Assembly (NCBI GenBank): GCA_966080355.1
Contig: CBHROW010000346.1
Coordinates: 1-5,960 of the forward strand
DNA length: 5,960 nucleotides
Reading direction: 5' to 3'
Source: Chryseosolibacter sp966080355
Lineage (GTDB): Bacteria; Bacteroidota; Bacteroidia; Cytophagales; Cyclobacteriaceae
This document shows positions 1-5,534 of the stretch, piece after piece. The position numbers were made by a program, and so were the translations under genes. The first letter of the stretch is position 1; each line of letters opens with the position of its first letter. Under the pieces are notes generated by a model. The model searched no databases, was not told the origin of the DNA, and was given only the letters and a program-made list of their open reading frames with translations.

Positions 1-62
1 GTAACTGGCAACACGCTTGATTTTGATTCAAGAAAGTCCAGGTTCGAGCCCTGGTAGGTCAA
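1..62 (+). tRNA. tRNA-Gln (anticodon TTG), 5' end outside the window
   Basis: The 3' portion of a tRNA gene that reads CAA/CAG glutamine codons. The anticodon stem pairs 16-20 with 28-32 around a seven-base loop at 21-27, with anticodon TTG at 23-25. The T arm pairs 38-42 with 50-54 around loop TTCGAGC at 43-49. The 3' acceptor strand is 55-61, with discriminator A at 62. The window starts in the D arm: bases 1-2 can pair with 11-12, and the D loop carries the usual GG at 7-8. The 5' acceptor strand and part of the D stem lie upstream. CCA is not encoded after base 62, so it must be added enzymatically. Confidence 0.93.
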
Positions 63-63
63 C

Positions 64-117
64 AAATCCCGGTCACGCCCCAAGTCCCTTAAACGGGCGG
101 GAATGACCGGGATTTTT
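64..117 (+). terminator. Strong intrinsic terminator between tRNA-Gln and prs
   Basis: A perfect 12-bp stem pairs 64-75 (AAATCCCGGTCA) with 104-115, and an inner stem pairs 76-80 (CGCCC) with 95-99. A four-base bulge lies at 100-103 and a 14-base loop at 81-94. The 3' arm runs into a T tract at 113-117. It begins two bases after the tRNA discriminator, so it probably ends the tRNA transcript. Only 17 bases separate its end from the prs start codon, so it may also act as an attenuator for prs. Confidence 0.85.
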
Positions 118-134
118 AGTTTTTACTTAAGTCT

Positions 135-1064
135 ATGGGAGTAAAAATATTCAGTGGTCAAGCCACTCAGTACCTGGCCGAAAAGATCGCCAATGCATAT
201 GGCGAGCCGCTCGGTAAGGTCAACTATCAACACTTTAGCGATGGCGAGATGTCGCCATTCCTCACTGAGTCGGTTCGTGGTCACGATGTTTTTATCATTC
301 AGTCAACTTTTGCTCCGTCTGATAACCTGATGGAGCTTTTGCTGATGGTAGACGCTGCCAAACGCGCCAGCTCGCACAACGTGAACGTGGTCATACCGTA
401 CTTCGGCTACGCGCGTCAGGACAGAAAGGATAAACCGAGAGTGGCTATCGCTGCAAAGATGATTGCCAACTTGCTGTCAGCTTCGGGCGCAGACCGTATT
501 ATGGCTTGCGACCTTCACGCTGATCAGATCCAGGGATTCTTTGATATCCCGGTCGATCACCTTGATGGTTCGTATATTTTTGTTCCGTATCTGAAGTCGT
601 TAGGGCTTAAAGATATCATGTTTGCGACTCCGGATGTCGGTGGTATCAAACGTGCCAGGAACTTCGCCAAGTTCTTCAACGCTGAACTCGCAGTTTGCGA
701 CAAGTACAGAAAAGAGGCGAACAAGATCGAGTCGATGAGGCTGATCGGTGAAGTGGAAGGAAAAGACGTAGTGTTGGTTGACGACCTGGTCGACACCGCG
801 GGAACGATTTGCCGTGCTGCAGGTTTGCTAAAGGAAAATGGTGCTAAGTCGGTGAGGGCCGTTTGTACGCATCCGGTACTTTCTGGTAAAGCCTATGAAA
901 ATATCGAGGGCTCCGTTCTTGAAGAAATCGTTGTGACTGATTCGATTCCTTTGAAGAAAGAATCTCCGAAGATCAAAGTGTTGACAGTTTCTGATCTTAT
1001 TGCCAAGGCCATCCGCAAGATCCATGACAATGAGTCGATCAGTTCACTGTTTATTAAAGTGTAA
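135..1064 (+). CDS. prs: Ribose-phosphate pyrophosphokinase (PRPP synthase)
   Basis: Cytoplasmic enzyme that transfers pyrophosphate from ATP to ribose 5-phosphate, making PRPP for purine, pyrimidine, NAD, histidine and tryptophan synthesis. The 309 residues match the usual bacterial class I length. Visible landmarks are FSDGE at 34-38, the ATP-contacting YARQDRKDKPR segment at 92-102, the CDLHADQIQGFF segment at 125-136, the catalytic flexible loop beginning DKYRKEAN at 189-196 (K190 in the catalytic lysine position), and the PRPP-binding loop VVLVDDLVDTAGT at 212-224. The ATG at 135 gives the expected N terminus and has no clear Shine-Dalgarno sequence. rplY follows 24 bases downstream with no terminator between, so the two are probably one transcript. 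The terminator just upstream leaves little room for a separate promoter. No defects are seen. Confidence 0.97.
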   Translation: MGVKIFSGQATQYLAEKIANAYGEPLGKVNYQHFSDGEMSPFLTESVRGHDVFIIQSTFAPSDNLMELLLMVDAAKRASSHNVNVVIPYFGYARQDRKDKPRVAIAAKMIANLLSASGADRIMACDLHADQIQGFFDIPVDHLDGSYIFVPYLKSLGLKDIMFATPDVGGIKRARNFAKFFNAELAVCDKYRKEANKIESMRLIGEVEGKDVVLVDDLVDTAGTICRAAGLLKENGAKSVRAVCTHPVLSGKAYENIEGSVLEEIVVTDSIPLKKESPKIKVLTVSDLIAKAIRKIHDNESISSLFIKV

Positions 1065-1088
1065 TTTTTAAACTAAATCTTATATATC

Positions 1089-1787
1089 ATGAAAACTGTT
1101 GAGATTATAGGGTATAAAAGAGCAAATCTCGGCAAGGCTGACGCACAAAAACTCAGAGATGAGGGCCTTGTTCCCTGCGTACTTTACGGTGGTGAAGGAC
1201 AAATTCACTTCTACTCACCGATGATCCTTTTCCGCGAACTCGTGTACACCAATGAAGCACACTTTGTTCACGTGAATATCGAAGGCGAAGAATGCAAGGC
1301 GATCCTCCAGGAAGTGCAATTCCATCCTGTGAGCGAGATCATCCTTCACGCTGATTTCCTGAAGATTTCAGACGACAGAAAGATCAAAATGAGCATTCCT
1401 GCGCGTCTTGTCGGCCAGGCTCCCGGTGTCGCTAAAGGCGGTGCTTTGATCCGTAAGAGAGCTGCATTGAAAGTTTATGGTTTCCCGAAAGACATGCCTG
1501 ATCACATCGATATCGATGTATCTGAGCTGGATTTCCACCACGCGATCAAAGTTGGTGATATGAAACTTTCCGGACTTGAATTCCTTGATCCGAAGCAAGC
1601 TACAATCGCTGCTGTTGAAGTTCCTCGTGCTGCTAAGATGGCTGCCGAAGACGCTGCTGCTGCGGCCGCTGCCGCCCCTGCTGAAGGTGCTGCCGCTGGT
1701 GCTGCTCCTGCTGCTGGCGCAACTGCTGCCCCTGCTGCTGACGCAAAGAAAGCCGAAGCTCCAAAGAAGGACGCAGGTAAGAAATAG
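1089..1787 (+). CDS. rplY: 50S ribosomal protein bL25 (Ctc/TL5 type) with Ala-rich tail
   Basis: Ribosomal protein that binds 5S rRNA in the large subunit. Residues 1-93 form the L25 5S-binding domain: an early KRANLGK segment, VLYGG at 31-35, and the FHPVSEIILHADFLKI strand region at 78-93. Residues about 98-180 form the second beta domain found in Ctc/TL5 proteins, including LVGQAPGVAKGGAL at 107-120 and the HIDIDVSELD segment at 139-148. Residues 181-232 are a low-complexity tail of Ala, Pro and Gly ending in Lys-rich KKAEAPKKDAGKK, probably disordered. At 232 residues it is longer than the one-domain E. coli form (about 94). The ATG at 1089 lies 24 bases after prs in an AT-rich gap without an obvious Shine-Dalgarno. 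An intrinsic terminator follows. Confidence 0.95.
   Translation: MKTVEIIGYKRANLGKADAQKLRDEGLVPCVLYGGEGQIHFYSPMILFRELVYTNEAHFVHVNIEGEECKAILQEVQFHPVSEIILHADFLKISDDRKIKMSIPARLVGQAPGVAKGGALIRKRAALKVYGFPKDMPDHIDIDVSELDFHHAIKVGDMKLSGLEFLDPKQATIAAVEVPRAAKMAAEDAAAAAAAAPAEGAAAGAAPAAGATAAPAADAKKAEAPKKDAGKK
1660..1743 (+). repeat. GCN-rich low-complexity tract inside rplY
   Basis: Runs of GCT, GCC and GCG alanine codons with interspersed CCT and GGT encode the Ala/Pro/Gly tail of bL25 (roughly residues 189-218). Synonymous codons are mixed, so this is not a pure microsatellite, but the triplet structure could allow length change between strains. The same tract makes long spurious open frames on the opposite strand. 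Confidence 0.7.
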
Positions 1788-1790
1788 TAA

Positions 1791-1825
1791 TTGGCAGTTG
1801 GCAAAAAGCAGTTGGCAAAAAGACT
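1791..1825 (+). repeat. Heptamer array 1 (TTGGCAR family), five units
   Basis: Five consecutive 7-base units start three bases after the rplY stop: TTGGCAG (1791), TTGGCAA (1798), AAAGCAG (1805), TTGGCAA (1812) and AAAGACT (1819). The first 16 bases (1791-1806) are an exact inverted match to 1948-1963 in array 2. Function unknown. The seven-base period resembles, in form only, the short tandemly repeated repetitive sequences described in filamentous cyanobacteria. Confidence 0.75.
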
Positions 1826-1855
1826 GCGACTCTGCTGGCGTGCAAAAAATAAAAG

Positions 1856-1888
1856 AAAAAGTCCTGTCAGACGTGGCGGGACTTTTTT
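1856..1888 (+). terminator. Intrinsic terminator after rplY
   Basis: The stem pairs 1856-1864 (AAAAAGTCC) with 1879-1887 (GGACTTTTT). It extends inward through 1865-1869 with 1874-1878, including two G-U wobbles, to a GACG tetraloop at 1870-1873. A T run covers 1883-1888. It lies about 70 bases after rplY, so it ends the prs-rplY transcript and implies that pth has its own promoter or depends on read-through. The A-rich 5' arm would also give U-rich RNA from the other strand, so it may work in both directions. Confidence 0.85.
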
Positions 1889-1940
1889 GTTTGAGCGAAA
1901 ATGAACAAGCGATGAGCCATGACTGAGTACGCCTGTTGCG

Positions 1941-1994
1941 AATTGCCTTTTGCCAACTGCCAACTTTCAAATACTTTGCTAACTGCCAACTTTT
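1941..1994 (-). repeat. Heptamer array 2 (TTGGCAR family, inverted)
   Basis: On the plus strand the units are AATTGCC (1941), TTTTGCC (1948), AACTGCC (1955), AACTTTC (1962), then, after a five-base phase shift (1969-1973), CTTTGCT (1974), AACTGCC (1981) and AACTTTT (1988). Read on the minus strand this is the same TTGGCAG/TTGGCAA pattern as array 1. Bases 1948-1963 are the exact reverse complement of 1791-1806. The array ends 17 bases before the pth start, so it forms most of the pth leader or promoter region. Confidence 0.72.
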
Positions 1995-2011
1995 TCGGAT
2001 AATAGACGACT

Positions 2012-2572
2012 ATGAAATTCTTGATCGCTGGAATGGGCAACATCGGAGCGGAGTATGAGCTCACTCGACACAACATTGGCTTCCTGGTGCTGGATCAACT
2101 TGCGGATGAACATAAAGTCGACTTTGTATCTGCACGACTCGCTGATAAAGCCGAGTTCAAGTTCAAGGGAAAGCATATTCATCTCATCAAGCCTACCACA
2201 TTCATGAATCTCAGTGGCAAGGCAATTGCGTACTGGATGAATGACCTAAAGATCCCGAAAGAAAATGTGCTCGTGATCGTAGATGATATTGCGCTCCCTT
2301 TCGGGGCACTGCGCATGCGGACCAAGGGAAGCTCTGCCGGCCACAACGGATTGAAAAATATCGAGCTCGTGCTGGGCGGGCAGGATTACTCGCGCTTGCG
2401 CTTCGGCATCGGCAACGACTATGGCAAAGGTCAGCAGGTAGATTTTGTGCTAAGCAATTTCTCGCAGGAGGAATTCACAAAACTTCCCGATGTGATCAGG
2501 AAAGCGAATGAGATGATATTGAGTTTCTGTTTGGTAGGGGCTGCGAAAACGATGAACCTGTACAACGAATAA
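2012..2572 (+). CDS. pth: Peptidyl-tRNA hydrolase
   Basis: Cytoplasmic esterase that releases peptide from peptidyl-tRNA dropped by ribosomes, recycling tRNA. The 186 residues match bacterial Pth1. The N terminus MKFLIAGMGNIGAEYELTRHNIGF carries N10 and the catalytic base H20 (E. coli N10 and H20). N66 in KPTTFMNLSG matches E. coli N68, D92 in VDDIALPFG matches the D93 that activates the histidine, and H111-N112 in SSAGHNGL match H113-N114. LRFGIG follows at 128-133. The family's GLGNPG opening is GMGNIG here. The ATG at 2012 is the only start that keeps the complete N-terminal strand. It follows prs and rplY in a gene order seen in many bacteria, but a terminator and heptamer repeats separate it from rplY, and no clear promoter or Shine-Dalgarno is visible. 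Confidence 0.96.
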   Translation: MKFLIAGMGNIGAEYELTRHNIGFLVLDQLADEHKVDFVSARLADKAEFKFKGKHIHLIKPTTFMNLSGKAIAYWMNDLKIPKENVLVIVDDIALPFGALRMRTKGSSAGHNGLKNIELVLGGQDYSRLRFGIGNDYGKGQQVDFVLSNFSQEEFTKLPDVIRKANEMILSFCLVGAAKTMNLYNE

Positions 2573-2585
2573 GAGTACGTCTCCG

Positions 2586-2620
2586 AAATTTTAGATTTTT
2601 GATTTCAGATTTTTGATTTA
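2586..2620 (+). repeat. Heptamer array 3 (AGATTTT family), five units
   Basis: Five exact 7-base units begin 13 bases after the pth stop: AAATTTT (2586), AGATTTT (2593), TGATTTC (2600), AGATTTT (2607) and TGATTTA (2614). The array overlaps the 3' end of the broken minus-strand gene and supplies its last codons and its TGA stop (2607-2605). Array 4 at the other side of that gene carries the same family in inverted orientation. Confidence 0.75.
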
Positions 2621-3026
2621 GCGGGAACTACTTCGAAGGCACCAACGGTGAGTTTACTTTTCAATCCATATAAATCTTTCCTCATTTCAAATTGTCCCCG
2701 TGAAGGATCATTCAAAAAGCTTTTCATGGCCAATCTTACTTTATCCGATGCAAAAAGAGGCATGTTAATCCATTCCGTTTCAATTCGGTAAAGAGGGCTT
2801 CTTTCGTCTCAATGTCGCCTTTTTACTATCAGAAACTTTATTTGCTTCTCAAAATCGACATAGCCAAACATAAGAAGGAGGATGATCGCTTTGTATCGCT
2901 GCTCTTTGAATTTGTGATGTGACTCATACTTCTTTTTGCGATTTCTCAGCGTAGAACCGAGGATTGTACTGATAGCCCCTCCTAGCCCGATCAAACCAAG
3001 GCAGAAATTATTTCTTGTGAGCTCAT
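2605..3026 (-). pseudogene. Frame-broken gene for a small membrane-anchored protein, unknown function
   Basis: No single frame covers this gene, but one coherent protein of about 140 residues can be rebuilt. It starts at ATG 3026-3024 (MSSQEIISALV), then shifts frame at the three-base A run 2993-2995 (plus strand; one base short) into IGLGGAISTILGSTLRNRKKK and a helix with EQRYKAIILLLMFGYVDFEKQ. An extra base in the T run 2820-2824 then gives GDIETKEALFTELK. A base missing from the T run 2778-2780 gives TEWINMPLFASDKV through RKDLYGLKSKL to the TGA at 2607-2605. Rebuilt residues about 9-25 form one membrane segment followed by a basic stretch, so the rest should be cytoplasmic. The uncorrected middle frame is open only from a TTG at 3090 to a TGA at 2811-2809. 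Alternatives are sequencing error in homopolymers, or a short real product. I do not recognise a named family with certainty. Confidence 0.6.
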
Positions 3027-3094
3027 CGATCAAATATTCGTTTCCTGACCACGAAACTATCAAAGGCCGATAGGTTCGACCGTAACTCAACTCT

Positions 3095-3129
3095 AAAATC
3101 TTAAATCCAAAATCTCAAATCTAAAATCT
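3095..3129 (-). repeat. Heptamer array 4 (AGATTTT family, inverted), five units
   Basis: On the plus strand the units are AAAATCT (3095), TAAATCC (3102), AAAATCT (3109), CAAATCT (3116) and AAAATCT (3123). On the minus strand they read as AGATTTT, AGATTTG, AGATTTT, GGATTTA and AGATTTT, the same family as array 3 in opposite orientation. The array begins 16 bases past the metG stop, inside the metG 3' untranslated region. No convincing intrinsic terminator for metG is visible there, only a weak four-pair AGGA/TCCT hairpin near 3133-3143. Confidence 0.75.
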
Positions 3130-3145
3130 GGAAGGATTCTCCTAG

Positions 3146-5236
3146 TTAGCTGACCGCACTTCCCGGAGTCACATCCTCTCCCGGTTTCAACAATCTCAAC
3201 TTCCCATCCACATCTTCCGCGCTGAGGATCATGCCTTGCGATTCGATGCCCATCATCTTTCGCGGTGCAAGGTTGGCGATGAACGCAACTTGTTTGCCTA
3301 TCATTTCTTCAGCGGTATAATGTTTTGCGATTCCACTGAGAATCGTGCGCTGGTCAACACCCGCGTCAATGGTAAGTTTCAGCAGCTTGTCAGACTTCTC
3401 CATCTTCTCGGCTGCGATGACCTTTCCAATCCGTATGTCGAGCTTCGCGAAGTCGTCAATAACAATCTGTGATTTCAAGGCTTTCAAATTCGATGAGTCC
3501 ATAGGTTTCGCTGTCGGCTTCTTCTTTAGTCGTTCAATTTGTTTTGTTAGCTCTTCGTCTTCAACATTTTTGTACAACAACTCCGGCTGATTGAGCTGAT
3601 GGTGCGGAGGAACTGTGTGAATCAATTGCTCTTTCTGCCAGAATTCTTTCCCCCATTTACTTTCCAGTGCAGATGAATTGAGTTGTCTCTTAATGCTTGC
3701 CGAACCATCGGGTAAGAACGGTTCACAAGCAAGCGCAATATTGCCAACCACGGTCAACGCGTAGTTGAGAATACATCCCACTGCTTCCATGTCTTCTTTC
3801 GCAAGTTTCCATGGCTCGGTATCCGCAAGGAACTTGTTGCCAATTCGCGCCAGATTCATCATCTGAAATTGCGCCTCGCGGAACTTGAAGTTTTGCAGGC
3901 ACGATATCATTTCTTTTACGGTGCGATCGAGATCTTTGTGCGCCTGGTTGTAAAGATCGAGAATTCGTTTGCGTTTTTCCGTTGTTCCGGGTAGCTCATG
4001 CTCAGAAGGAACTTTACCATCGAAATATTTCCAGGTCAGCACCATCACGCGATTCACAAAATTTCCGAGGATCGCTACAAGCTCGCTGTTTACTTTTTGC
4101 TGGTAATCCTTCCAGGTAAAATCGGAGTCTTTTGTTTCCGGTGAAATCGAATTCAAGACATATCGAAGCTCATCTCTCCTTCCGGGGAAGTCTGCAAGAT
4201 ATTCGTGAAGCCACACCGCGTGGTTACGTGAAGTGGAAAGCTTCTCTCCTTCCAGATTGAGAAATTCATTCGCAGGAACGTTGTCAGGCAAAATAAATTC
4301 ACCATGCGACTTCAGCATGCACGGAAAGATGATACAATGAAAAACAATGTTGTCTTTGCCAATGAAGTGGATCAGTCTTGTTTCAGGGTCCTTCCAGTAT
4401 TTTTCCCAATCTTTTCCTTTCAATTCTTTAGTTGCGGAAATATATCCGATGGGTGCATCGAACCAAACGTAAAGTACTTTTCCTTTTGCATCGGGAAGCG
4501 GAACGGGAATTCCCCAGTCGAGATCGCGGGTGATGGAACGCGGCTGCAGCCCCTGGTCGATCCACGACTTGCATTGGCCGTACACATTTGTCTTCCAATC
4601 GTCTTTGTGCCCCTCGATCAGCCAGTCTTTCAACCATCCTTCAAATTTATCAAGTGGAAAATACCAGTGTTTAGTGGGACGCAACACAGGAGTTTTTCCC
4701 GACACGGTTGAGCGTGGATTGATCAACTGTTTCGGACTTAGGCTCGTTCCACACTTCTCGCACTGATCGCCATACGCATTTGGGTGACCGCAGTTCGGGC
4801 AAGTTCCGACAATGTATCTGTCAGCGAGAAAAATTCCTTCCTGCTCATCGTAGTATTGGTCAGATGAATCAACGGTGAGCAATCCCTGGTCATTGACAAC
4901 CTTGAAAAAGTCTTGCGAAGTTTTATAATGAATTTCATTTGAAGTTCTCGAGTAGATATCGAAGGAGATCCCGAAATCTTCGAAGGCTTTCTTCATGATG
5001 TTGTGATACTTATCGACAAAGGCTTTTGGTGTAAGACCTTCTTTTTTTGCACCGATCGTGATAGCAACACCGTGTTCATCGCTGCCGCACACGAAAGCCA
5101 CATCTTCACCGCGAAGGCGAAGGAAGCGAACGTAGGTGTCTGCCGGGAGATAGGCGCCAGCGATGTGACCGATGTGAAGCGGACCATTCGCATAAGGCAA
5201 AGCAGCGGTAATAGTATATCGTTTGAATTTCTTCAT
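3146..5236 (-). CDS. metG: Methionyl-tRNA synthetase with C-terminal tRNA-binding domain
   Basis: Cytoplasmic class I aminoacyl-tRNA synthetase that charges tRNA-Met, both initiator and elongator. The 696 residues fit the long dimeric bacterial form. The Rossmann catalytic domain carries PYANGPLHIGH at 14-24 (HIGH at 21-24). The zinc-binding insert shows CPNC and CEKC, with C146, C149, C159 and C162. The second signature is KLSTS at 332-336, the usual variant of KMSKS. A helical anticodon-binding domain covers about 365-545, with WKYFDGKVP at 402-410. After a charged linker at about 555-590, an EMAP/OB-fold tRNA-binding domain runs from about 593 to 696, with DFAKLDIRIGKV at 595-606. The ATG at 5236 gives the normal N terminus; no Shine-Dalgarno is apparent. 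It converges on pth, with the broken gene and repeats between. No defects are seen. Confidence 0.98.
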   Translation of the reverse strand: MKKFKRYTITAALPYANGPLHIGHIAGAYLPADTYVRFLRLRGEDVAFVCGSDEHGVAITIGAKKEGLTPKAFVDKYHNIMKKAFEDFGISFDIYSRTSNEIHYKTSQDFFKVVNDQGLLTVDSSDQYYDEQEGIFLADRYIVGTCPNCGHPNAYGDQCEKCGTSLSPKQLINPRSTVSGKTPVLRPTKHWYFPLDKFEGWLKDWLIEGHKDDWKTNVYGQCKSWIDQGLQPRSITRDLDWGIPVPLPDAKGKVLYVWFDAPIGYISATKELKGKDWEKYWKDPETRLIHFIGKDNIVFHCIIFPCMLKSHGEFILPDNVPANEFLNLEGEKLSTSRNHAVWLHEYLADFPGRRDELRYVLNSISPETKDSDFTWKDYQQKVNSELVAILGNFVNRVMVLTWKYFDGKVPSEHELPGTTEKRKRILDLYNQAHKDLDRTVKEMISCLQNFKFREAQFQMMNLARIGNKFLADTEPWKLAKEDMEAVGCILNYALTVVGNIALACEPFLPDGSASIKRQLNSSALESKWGKEFWQKEQLIHTVPPHHQLNQPELLYKNVEDEELTKQIERLKKKPTAKPMDSSNLKALKSQIVIDDFAKLDIRIGKVIAAEKMEKSDKLLKLTIDAGVDQRTILSGIAKHYTAEEMIGKQVAFIANLAPRKMMGIESQGMILSAEDVDGKLRLLKPGEDVTPGSAVS

Positions 5237-5324
5237 GTTTCAATAAAATTGGGTTTGAGCCCCGAAAGCGGGACAAAGATGGTAAAATAGAATGTGTTTG
5301 GAAAAGCCCGCGTGAGGCTAAAGA
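5237..5324 (-). other. metG leader region with small hairpin
   Basis: This gap holds the 5' leader of metG and the 3' end of the upstream cassette. On the minus strand CCCG (5272-5269) pairs with CGGG (5264-5261) around CTTT, 25 bases before the metG ATG. No T-box or other riboswitch-like structure fits in so short a leader. No clear promoter is seen. Confidence 0.4.
5301..5320 (-). terminator. Weak possible terminator after the 65-codon gene
   Basis: On the minus strand AGCCT (5319-5315) can pair with GGGCT (5309-5305), with one T-G wobble, around loop CACGC, followed by TTT from 5304-5302. The five-bp stem and short T run are marginal. The position, just past the stop of the 65-codon gene and before the metG leader, suits a terminator. 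Confidence 0.35.
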
Positions 5325-5522
5325 TTACTTGCGTTCTGGCAGGCCTGCCATGCTTTTTTCCGAAAGAGGAGGCACACTGGATTTTTTAAGAATCGCCTCT
5401 CCAATGTTCATTTTCTCTTTAAACCACCCGGACCGATCAACTTTATCAAGCTCCGGATCGATCCGAAATCTCACTTTCTTAACCAGCTTAGAGACGAGAC
5501 CTTCGAGTGATTTCTTTTTCAT
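5325..5522 (-). CDS. Small conserved-looking protein, unknown function (65 aa)
   Basis: I do not recognise this protein. It is a highly basic polypeptide of 65 residues: MKKKSLEGLVSKLVKKVRF at the N terminus, FRIDPELDKVD in the middle, a predicted helix WFKEKMNIGEAILKKS, and a Pro-containing end. There is no signal peptide or membrane segment. It starts at ATG 5522-5520, 12 bases after the stop of the DUF6934-like gene on the same strand, which suggests a two-gene operon. An AGGTGA overlapping that upstream stop could help translation but lies rather far from the ATG. The last residues (MAGLPERK) are encoded across a 14-bp palindrome, so the natural C terminus may have been changed. A plus-strand frame over the same bases (5329-5529) is less convincing: Ser/Phe-rich and without operon context. 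Confidence 0.6.
   Translation of the reverse strand: MKKKSLEGLVSKLVKKVRFRIDPELDKVDRSGWFKEKMNIGEAILKKSSVPPLSEKSMAGLPERK
5337..5350. repeat. 14-bp perfect palindrome
   Basis: TGGCAGGCCTGCCA equals its own reverse complement. It lies in the last codons of the 65-codon gene (the Ala-Gly-Leu-Pro part of the C terminus). It could be part of a dispersed palindromic repeat, a protein-binding site, or chance; one copy cannot decide. Confidence 0.5.
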
Positions 5523-5534
5523 GAGATAAATTTA

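Noticed and set aside
1502..1963. Minus-strand open frames of up to 200 codons opposite rplY
   Set aside because: They arise from the GCN-rich tail of rplY read backwards (poly-Ala, poly-Ser or Gln-rich products) and run through the terminator and heptamer arrays. rplY itself is clearly real.
1972..1979. TACTTTG upstream of pth as a -7 promoter box
   Set aside because: The spacing inside the motif is one base short of TAnnTTTG, and it lies inside heptamer array 2, whose repeats explain the bases.
2605..2763. A separate 52-codon gene starting at ATG 2763
   Set aside because: The frame is open, but its sequence continues naturally from upstream fragments (ELK then TEWINMPLF), so it is more likely the C-terminal part of the broken gene.
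2809..3090. A 93-codon minus-strand gene starting at TTG
   Set aside because: The start is a TTG with no support, and the frame begins just inside heptamer array 4. The better start is the ATG at 3026 in another frame, and the C-terminal part continues past the stop, so I describe it as one broken gene at 2605-3026.
1791..3129. Repeat arrays as a CRISPR
   Set aside because: The units are seven bases long and contiguous, without unique spacers, and no cas genes are present.
4304..4711. Plus-strand 135-codon and neighbouring frames opposite metG
   Set aside because: metG is intact, with all expected motifs over this stretch. The opposite frames have no recognisable features.
5274..5281. CATCTTTG on the minus strand as a Bacteroidota -7 promoter box for metG
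   Set aside because: It matches TTTG and the A of TAnnTTTG, but the first T is missing and there is no TTG at the expected -33 distance.
5329..5529. Plus-strand 66-codon open frame opposite the 65-codon gene
   Set aside because: Its product is Ser/Phe-rich and looks like antisense of a Lys-rich protein. The minus-strand frame has operon spacing with its neighbour and more natural composition.
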